Assembly (NCBI GenBank): GCA_019114015.1 | Contig: DXGG01000146.1 | Location: 1-12,094 of the forward strand | From: Candidatus Onthomorpha intestinigallinarum | GTDB taxonomy: Bacteria; Bacteroidota; Bacteroidia; Bacteroidales; P3 | DNA: 12,094 nucleotides | Reading direction: 5' to 3' | In this document: positions 7,743 through 12,094 of the stretch, piece by piece | How positions within the stretch are numbered: position 1 is the stretch's first letter | Layout: each line of letters begins with the position of its first letter | Position numbers and translations under genes: made by a program | Notes under the pieces: generated by a model | What the model saw: only the letters and a program-made list of their open reading frames with translations | What the model was told of the DNA's origin: nothing | Database searches by the model: none

Positions 7743-7782
7743 CAACGCGATGAATTTAATGACAAATAAAAAATTGATTATT

Positions 7783-8142
7783 ATGAAAAGAACATTTGTT
7801 TTGTTGGCTGCCCTTATGTTTGCAGGCATTGCCTTTTCACAAGGAAAAATTGAAACGAAAATCATTTACAATGATGAGGAATTGAGCAATCCGGAATCTT
7901 ATGATTTGTATGAAATCATCAAACCTTCGGGTGAGAAGGGCAAAACCATAGCTGTGAAACATCTTTATTTTAAAGAGGAAAATAGAAAAGGTTTCTATGT
8001 CATTACAACGGCCTCTACGACTGACGAACTCGTGAATCTCATCAACGAACATAAGCAGGATGATATGTATGTCAAGGAAATGTATGAGGATGAGGGCCTT
8101 TATTATATATTGTTTAACAAAGCAGAAGCCGAAAAGGAATAA
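7783..8142 (+). CDS. Small secreted protein of unknown function
   Basis: The protein has 119 residues from the ATG at 7783. Residues 1-20 are a clean signal peptide (MKRTFVLLAALMFAGIAFSQ, cleavage after the Ser-Gln region), leaving a mature protein of about 100 residues that is acidic (many Glu and Asp) and lacks Cys. I do not recognise a family. The mature part alternates strand-like and helix-like segments: KIETKIIYND, TIAVKHLYFK, a Thr/Ser turn, the helix-like DELVNLINEHKQDD, then YYILFNKAEAEKE. This suggests a small alpha/beta fold (inference). There is no lipobox and no T9SS sorting domain, so a periplasmic location is most likely. The gene is a single unit with its own strong promoter and terminator, divergent from the large T9SS protein. 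A longer frame from the TTG at 7720 is rejected because it overlaps the promoter. Confidence 0.75.
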   Translation: MKRTFVLLAALMFAGIAFSQGKIETKIIYNDEELSNPESYDLYEIIKPSGEKGKTIAVKHLYFKEENRKGFYVITTASTTDELVNLINEHKQDDMYVKEMYEDEGLYYILFNKAEAEKE

Positions 8143-8177
8143 TCCGTATTGAAAAACAGGACACATTGATAATGTTT

Positions 8178-8220
8178 GCGGCAGGGAATCTTTTACCCCG
8201 CCGCTTTTGTTTTTTCTTTT
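8178..8220 (+). terminator. Rho-independent terminator of the small secreted-protein gene
   Basis: GCGGC-A-GGG (8178-8186) pairs with CCCGCCGC (8197-8204) as an eight-pair G+C-rich stem with one bulged A and a 10-base loop. A T-rich tail (TTTTGTTTTTTCTTTT, 8205-8220) follows. It lies 35 bases after the stop at 8142. On the other strand the stem is followed by AAACA, so it acts in the rightward direction only. Confidence 0.85.
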
Positions 8221-8255
8221 CAGAAGACAAAAAAATCTTTTTTGAAAAGAAAAAA
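8210..8255 (+). repeat. A+T-rich inverted repeat sharing the terminator's U-tract
   Basis: TTTTTTCTTTTCA (8210-8222) is an exact reverse complement of 8243-8255, and the pairing extends to about 18 pairs if G-U is allowed. The left arm is the U-tract of the preceding terminator. An overlapping alternative pairs 8216-8225 with 8261-8270. No T-run follows, so it is not itself a terminator. No clear terminator for leftward lpxH is seen in 8143-8320. Confidence 0.5.
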
Positions 8256-8320
8256 ACGGATTCTGAAAAGAATTTCATGGAATCAAGAAAGAAAATCAAG
8301 GCTTTTAAAGTAGGGAAAAT

Positions 8321-9070
8321 CTATCGGTGTTCGAATCTCCGCAATTCAAGACGGATGCCGTCCCATAAGGCAAAACCATTCTGCTCGAGCCATTCCCCAA
8401 CGTTTACGTAGCGTGCGGAATCCCCAATCGCAACATCGCATGCCAGATGTCTGTGTCCGAATATGAAATAATCTATTTCCAGTTTTTTGTGTACCGACAT
8501 GCAGTACTTGTATATAGGTTCCTCCTGTTTCAGGTCGGTAAGGTCTTTGGCCGAATGCGATTCCCTGCTTTTTCTTGACCAGAACCTTCCCAACGCAAAA
8601 GCAATACGCGGATGGAGACTCGCAAACAGACTTGTACATATCCTGCTTTTGAACAGTCTGTTTATCAATTCGTATTTTCTGTCTCCTGTATCCAGTCCGT
8701 CGCCATGGCCTATCATGAATCTTTTTCCGTCGATTTCGATTATCTCCTTTGTCTTGTGCAGAACAAATCCCAGTTCCTCTTCAAGATAATCTCTTTGCCA
8801 CATGTCGTGATTGCCGCAGAAAAAATGTATCCGACAACCCTTGTCGGCCATTTGTGCCAGTTTGCCAAGGAATCTTGTCTGCCCTTTAGGTATAAGGTCT
8901 TTGTATTCGAACCAAAAGTCGAATATGTCCCCCAGAAGATAAATCTCTTTGGCAGAATCTTCGATTGAATCGAGCCATGCAAGCACTTTTTTCTCCCGTT
9001 CTTTGCTTGAGGCTTTGTCAGGCGAGCCGAAGTGAAAGTCCGCAACGAAATAAACGTTATTTTTCTTCAT
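8321..9070 (-). CDS. lpxH: UDP-2,3-diacylglucosamine pyrophosphatase (lipid A biosynthesis)
   Basis: LpxH hydrolyses UDP-2,3-diacylglucosamine to lipid X (2,3-diacylglucosamine 1-phosphate) and UMP at the inner face of the cytoplasmic membrane, in the lipid A pathway. The 249-residue protein is a calcineurin-like metallophosphoesterase with all metal-binding blocks: Asp11 and His13 (ADFHFG), Asp48 (LLGDIFDFWFEY), Asn87 and His88 (CGNHD), His122 (GHGD), and His206 and His208 (FGHRH). The FDFWFEY segment and the insertion between GHGD and GHRH (about 130-195, rich in Arg and aromatics) fit the LpxH group rather than generic phosphoesterases. The first block has Phe where Leu is more usual (DLH). 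The ATG at 9070 overlaps the end of the upstream lipoprotein gene by 14 bases, which suggests translational coupling. A paralogous pyrophosphatase with another nucleotide substrate is the main alternative. Confidence 0.88.
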   Translation of the reverse strand: MKKNNVYFVADFHFGSPDKASSKEREKKVLAWLDSIEDSAKEIYLLGDIFDFWFEYKDLIPKGQTRFLGKLAQMADKGCRIHFFCGNHDMWQRDYLEEELGFVLHKTKEIIEIDGKRFMIGHGDGLDTGDRKYELINRLFKSRICTSLFASLHPRIAFALGRFWSRKSRESHSAKDLTDLKQEEPIYKYCMSVHKKLEIDYFIFGHRHLACDVAIGDSARYVNVGEWLEQNGFALWDGIRLELRRFEHR

Positions 9071-9812
9071 TGCCTTCTTGTGTTTTTTTCATCTGCTCCT
9101 CTTTTTGCTTGATAAAGTTTTCCAATATTAGGGTATGCTGGTTTTCGGGCATGGTTTGCTTTAGTCCTTCCAGAACCTCCTTGTACATTGACAGATCAGA
9201 TCTGTAATCGAACAGGGGACGTCCTTCGAAAGTCCTGTACAATGCTACCAGGGTGGTCAACGAGCCTTTGTTTTTGCGGATGAATTCCGTTGAAGACCGC
9301 AACTCTTTTTGTTTCATCAGTTCCAGTTGTCGTATAAACACTTCACGGATTGAGTCGAAGTTGCTTATGTTGTTCGTTTTCAGAAAATCGCTCATGCTTT
9401 TGAGCGTTGCCCGTCTGTTGCTGGTCTCAACGTTCAGTTCCTTGAGCAGTTCGGATTCCTTGGAGCCTTCTATGGTATATGTTCCCGAGAAGTTGTCTGC
9501 CCGGGCGTTGATTCTTATTCTTTCCTTTGCCTGAGGACAGATGACAATGTAGTCTTCGGCGTATGACAACGAAAAAAGGGTAGGTTGTTCCAAACGTATT
9601 ATCTTGTCGAAACGTCCTTTTCCGTCAATTGTTATGGTATCGTTGTCGGTGAATCCCTCTTTCTGCATTTCCATGAGAATCATTCGGGTCTCCTTGTTTC
9701 CGCTTATGGTTCCCGAAATCTCGAAACTGTTTTCATCGAGTTTCTTTTCCTTTGAACAGGCTGCAAACACAAGCATTGCACCTAACAGAACGATGGTCGT
9801 TTTTGTATTCAT
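9057..9812 (-). CDS. DUF4369 lipoprotein without a thioredoxin domain
   Basis: The protein has 251 residues and a lipoprotein signal peptide: MNTKTT, a hydrophobic core, then the lipobox VFAAC with Cys19 as the lipidation site. The mature protein (SKEKKLDE onward) lacks obvious retention cues, so an outer-membrane, periplasm-facing location is plausible. Residues 29 to about 115 (FEISGTISGNKETRMILMEM, ITIDGKGRF, FSLSYAEDYIVICPQAKERI) fit DUF4369, the N-terminal domain common in Bacteroidota TlpA-type thiol-disulfide oxidoreductases. Here no CxxC-bearing thioredoxin domain follows. Residues 120-251 look helical and charged, ending in a Lys/Glu/Gln-rich tail (KQKEEQMKKTQEGNEEK). The gene sits between aroC (7-base gap) and lpxH (14-base overlap), so it is part of one operon. 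Its function is unknown. An envelope role would fit the lipid A gene next to it (inference). Confidence 0.8.
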   Translation of the reverse strand: MNTKTTIVLLGAMLVFAACSKEKKLDENSFEISGTISGNKETRMILMEMQKEGFTDNDTITIDGKGRFDKIIRLEQPTLFSLSYAEDYIVICPQAKERIRINARADNFSGTYTIEGSKESELLKELNVETSNRRATLKSMSDFLKTNNISNFDSIREVFIRQLELMKQKELRSSTEFIRKNKGSLTTLVALYRTFEGRPLFDYRSDLSMYKEVLEGLKQTMPENQHTLILENFIKQKEEQMKKTQEGNEEK

Positions 9813-9819
9813 GGTCTTA

Positions 9820-10818
9820 TCATTTTTCCTGTTGAGAACGTTTTATGAAGTCGGCTATGGTCAATGCTGCCATTGCCTCGGTTATTACGCCGCATCTGAG
9901 TACGGCACATGTGTCGTGTCGTCCTTTGTTTTCCGTTTCCTTTATTTTTCCTTCTCTTGTTATGCCACGTATCAGCCCTATGCTCGAAATAGGCTTGAAT
10001 CCCACATGCATTATTATGTCCATGCCGTTGGATATTCCCGCCTGGATTCCGCCGCAGTGGTTGGTCTTTGTGGTGAAGTCTTCGTTCCAATGGTCTATGT
10101 CCTGACTGCCGAATCTTTTGCAGGATTCTTTTCCGTCGCCTATTTCAAAGCTTCTTGCTGAAGGAATGCTCATCATCGCATGTGCCAGAACGGCCGACAG
10201 TTTGTCAAAGACCGGCTCGCCGAGTCCCGCCGGTACGTTTTGAATTGTGCATTTTATTACTCCGCCAAGGCTGTCGGATGATTCTTTGGCCTTTTTCAAG
10301 GCCTCTTCCGCTTCTTTTCTTTGTGTGATATAGTCGAAATCGCAGATGGATTCTATTTCCGATTTTACCGTTATGTTCACCGGTCTCAGGAACAGTTTTG
10401 CCAATGCTCCGCCCACAACTCTTGTCGTTGTTTCTCTTGCGGATGCTCTTCCGCCTCCCGATGAGGCATTGATGCCGTATTTACGGAAACAGGTGTAATC
10501 CCCGTGAGAGGGTCGGAATATGTCTTTAAGATTGTCGTAATCCGATTTTCTTGCGTTATTGTTCGGAATGATGAATGCCAATGGGGTGCCGAGCGTTTTT
10601 AAGTTTTCCATGCCGCTTATGAACCTTACCTCGTCGTCTTCGGTTCTTTGTGTTGAATATGCGGAATGAGGTTTTCGTCTGTTCAGTTCCGAGCGTATAA
10701 AATCCAGATCTATTGACATTCCTGCCGGCAACCCTTCCAATATTCCCCCAATGAAATCGCCGTGACTTTCTCCGAATGTGGTCAACCTAAAGTCTTTTCC
10801 GAATGTATTGGAACTCAT
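9820..10818 (-). CDS. aroC: Chorismate synthase
   Basis: AroC converts 5-enolpyruvylshikimate 3-phosphate to chorismate, the last shikimate-pathway step, using reduced FMN in the cytosol. The signatures are all present. Signature 1 is FGESHGDFIGGILEGLPAG with catalytic His19. The second catalytic His is His105 in RPSHGDYT. Signature 2 is GGGRASARETTTRVVGGA (about 121-138). Signature 3 is GRHDTCAVLRCGVITEAMA (about 299-317), with Thr after RHD where Pro is usual. At 332 residues the protein is slightly short for the family (about 350-360) but looks intact at both ends. The ATG at 10818 gives the standard N-terminus MSSNTFGKDFRLTTFGESHG; an in-frame TTG at 10824 would add only two residues. It is the first gene of a leftward operon with the DUF4369 lipoprotein and lpxH, and is divergent from korA. 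Confidence 0.95.
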   Translation of the reverse strand: MSSNTFGKDFRLTTFGESHGDFIGGILEGLPAGMSIDLDFIRSELNRRKPHSAYSTQRTEDDEVRFISGMENLKTLGTPLAFIIPNNNARKSDYDNLKDIFRPSHGDYTCFRKYGINASSGGGRASARETTTRVVGGALAKLFLRPVNITVKSEIESICDFDYITQRKEAEEALKKAKESSDSLGGVIKCTIQNVPAGLGEPVFDKLSAVLAHAMMSIPSARSFEIGDGKESCKRFGSQDIDHWNEDFTTKTNHCGGIQAGISNGMDIIMHVGFKPISSIGLIRGITREGKIKETENKGRHDTCAVLRCGVITEAMAALTIADFIKRSQQEK

Positions 10819-10847
10819 AAACAACAGTTTGTATGCGAATTAGGTTG

Positions 10848-10855
10848 CAAAGGTA
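10848..10855 (-). promoter_or_regulatory. Promoter-like -7 box for the aroC operon
   Basis: The minus strand reads TACCTTTG, an exact TAnnTTTG match, 30 bases before the aroC ATG. The nearest TTTG on that strand (complement of 10880-10883) is 24 bases further upstream, longer than the usual 19-21, so the -33 assignment is weak. Confidence 0.5.
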
Positions 10856-10918
10856 TTCATATTGCGATAAATAATCGAACAAACCCCCTTTTTTTTTCTC
10901 CAAGTGAAATAAACTTGC

Positions 10919-10926
10919 TACCTTTG
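10919..10926 (+). promoter_or_regulatory. Promoter-like -7 box for korA
   Basis: TACCTTTG matches TAnnTTTG, 54 bases before the korA ATG. A T-run (10889-10897) lies where a -33 box would be expected, with no exact TTTG. The octamer is identical to the one used in the opposite direction for aroC 64 bases away. The remaining 10819-10980 region shows no other clear signal. Confidence 0.5.
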
Positions 10927-10980
10927 CAGGAATTTATTGGGTTTAATCGTTTGTAGTAAAGAACATAAACATATAATACG

Positions 10981-12094
10981 ATGACAGCAAAGGATGTTAT
11001 AAAAAGAGAAGATGTTGTAATCAAGTTTGTTGGGGATTCCGGAGACGGAATGCAGCTTACGGGTACGCTTTTTTCTGATACTTCTGCTTTGGACGGGAAT
11101 GATATAGCTACGTTTCCGGATTATCCGGCAGAGATAAGGGCGCCTCATAACACCGTGGCGGGTGTTTCAGGTTTCCAGGTACACATAGGAAGAAAAATTT
11201 ACAGTTCGGGAGATAAGGCTGATGTGTTGGTTGCTATGAATCCTGCTTCTTTGAAATCCAATCTTAAATGGGCTAAAAAGGGAGGGGTTATAATAGTTGA
11301 TGCAGACACTTTTGATGAAGAGGCCATCGAAAAGGCTGGTTATACTTCCAATCCGTTGGATGACGATACTCTTTCCAGCTACAAGGTGATAAGGGCTCCT
11401 ATAACCAGTTTTACCATAGAGACAGTAAAGGATATATTTACGGACAGGAAATCTGCATTGAAGTGCAGAAACATGTTCGCATTGGGTATGATATTCTACA
11501 TTTTCGGAAAGACGTTGGATCATACTGATTCTTATCTTGAGAAGAAGTTTGCGAAGAAGCCTGAGGTTGTTCAGGCCAACAAGTCGGTTGTGAGGGCGGG
11601 ATACAATTTCTGTGAGAATACAGGAGTTATGGAGAGCCAGATGTTGGTTCAGCAAGCCCGGATGCCGAAAGGAAAATACAGGAATATAACGGGTAACATT
11701 GCTACCGCATGGGGTTTGCTTGCCGCTGCGGAAAAAGCTGGTCTGCCTTTGTTTCTGGGTTCTTATCCTATAACTCCCGCAACGGACATATTGGTTGAAT
11801 TGGCAAAGCACAAATCATTGGGTGCAAGGGTTTTTCAGGCTGAGGATGAGATTGCGGGCATATGTTCTGCGATAGGAGCGTCGTTTGCCGGTGCAATGGC
11901 TTGTACTTCTACTTCAGGACCGGGTTTGTCCCTAAAGAGCGAAGCCATAGGCCTGGCTGTTATGGCGGAGTTGCCTTTGGTGATAGTTGACGTTCAGAGA
12001 GGCGGTCCTTCAACGGGCTTGCCAACAAAGACGGAACAGGCTGATTTGGTTCAGGCCTTGTTTGGAAGAAATGGAGAGGCTCCATGTATAGTAT
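10981..12094 (+). CDS. korA: 2-oxoglutarate:ferredoxin oxidoreductase, fused gamma-alpha subunit, 3'-truncated
   Basis: KorA with KorB converts 2-oxoglutarate, CoA and oxidised ferredoxin to succinyl-CoA, CO2 and reduced ferredoxin, or the reverse. It is a thiamine-diphosphate enzyme typical of anaerobes. The frame is open from the ATG at 10981 to the window edge, giving 371 residues of an expected 600 or so. Residues 10-205 are the gamma (CoA-domain-like) part, with the Gly-rich FVGDSGDGMQLTG (16-28). Residues from about 237 are the pyrimidine-binding alpha part, with GSYPITPATD (260-269), the Gly-rich TSTSGPGLSLKSEA (309-322) and DVQRGGPSTGLPTKTEQADL (337-356). The gamma-then-alpha fusion and these motifs fit the KorA/VorB-like group better than pyruvate:ferredoxin oxidoreductase. 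A branched-chain 2-oxoacid enzyme is the main alternative. korB is expected just past the window. Confidence 0.9.
   Translation, partial: MTAKDVIKREDVVIKFVGDSGDGMQLTGTLFSDTSALDGNDIATFPDYPAEIRAPHNTVAGVSGFQVHIGRKIYSSGDKADVLVAMNPASLKSNLKWAKKGGVIIVDADTFDEEAIEKAGYTSNPLDDDTLSSYKVIRAPITSFTIETVKDIFTDRKSALKCRNMFALGMIFYIFGKTLDHTDSYLEKKFAKKPEVVQANKSVVRAGYNFCENTGVMESQMLVQQARMPKGKYRNITGNIATAWGLLAAAEKAGLPLFLGSYPITPATDILVELAKHKSLGARVFQAEDEIAGICSAIGASFAGAMACTSTSGPGLSLKSEAIGLAVMAELPLVIVDVQRGGPSTGLPTKTEQADLVQALFGRNGEAPCIV

Noticed and set aside
7720..7782. Longer N-terminus for the small secreted protein, from the TTG at 7720
   Set aside because: It overlaps the -7 box at 7735-7742 and puts 21 residues ahead of a complete signal peptide beginning at 7783.
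8321..8350. tRNA T-arm-like text (GGTGTTCGAATCTCC), which could be a tRNA 3' end or an attachment site
   Set aside because: It falls inside the lpxH 3' end, where it encodes RRFEHR. The stem has a mismatch, and no acceptor, D-arm or anticodon arm lies alongside.
9604..10161. 185-codon plus-strand open frame
   Set aside because: It overlaps the lipoprotein and aroC in antisense. Both of those carry recognisable signatures, and this frame does not.
11167..11811. 214-codon minus-strand open frame
   Set aside because: It is the antisense shadow of korA, which is the real gene here and runs off the right edge without a stop.

Overview
The window is a stretch of Bacteroidota chromosome, most likely from the order Bacteroidales. 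Four things point that way: a type IX secretion (T9SS) type B C-terminal sorting domain on a large secreted protein, a DUF4369 lipoprotein, a KorA with the gamma domain fused in front of the alpha domain, and promoters of the Bacteroides type (TTTG, about 19 bases, TAnnTTTG) with no clear Shine-Dalgarno sequences. Closer placement is not possible by eye.

Layout, left to right. (1) The 3' two-thirds of dnaN (sliding clamp) runs rightward, followed 21 bases later by an exported C1B cysteine peptidase. (2) A convergent junction at 1974-2146 holds two hairpin terminators back to back. (3) Leftward aspA (aspartase) has its own promoter-like box. (4) A very large leftward gene (3711-7517) encodes a modular secreted protein: signal peptide, CUB-like domain, three fibronectin III-like domains, a jelly-roll-like domain, Ig/PKD-like domains, six tandem repeats of about 51 residues, and a CHU_C/T9SS sorting domain. 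(5) A divergent intergenic region of about 265 bases contains dyads and a textbook Bacteroides promoter. It drives a small secreted protein of unknown function (7783-8142) that ends at a strong terminator. (6) A compact leftward operon of aroC, a DUF4369 lipoprotein and lpxH follows, with a 7-base gap and a 14-base overlap. (7) Divergent from aroC is korA (2-oxoglutarate:ferredoxin oxidoreductase), cut by the right edge.

Most of this is core metabolism and envelope biogenesis: replication clamp, aspartate/fumarate interconversion, chorismate for aromatic amino acids, lipid A, and a ferredoxin-linked TCA step. This suits an anaerobe. The part that looks accessory is the large T9SS protein and its small secreted neighbour. 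In sampled lines the large gene is clearly more A+T-rich (about 34% G+C) than aspA or aroC (about 45-50%). I see no mobile element, CRISPR array, RNA gene or phage gene, and no convincing new multi-gene system. The points most worth a second look are the repeat-rich secreted protein, its duplicated start region, the structured divergent promoter region, and the orphan secreted protein.
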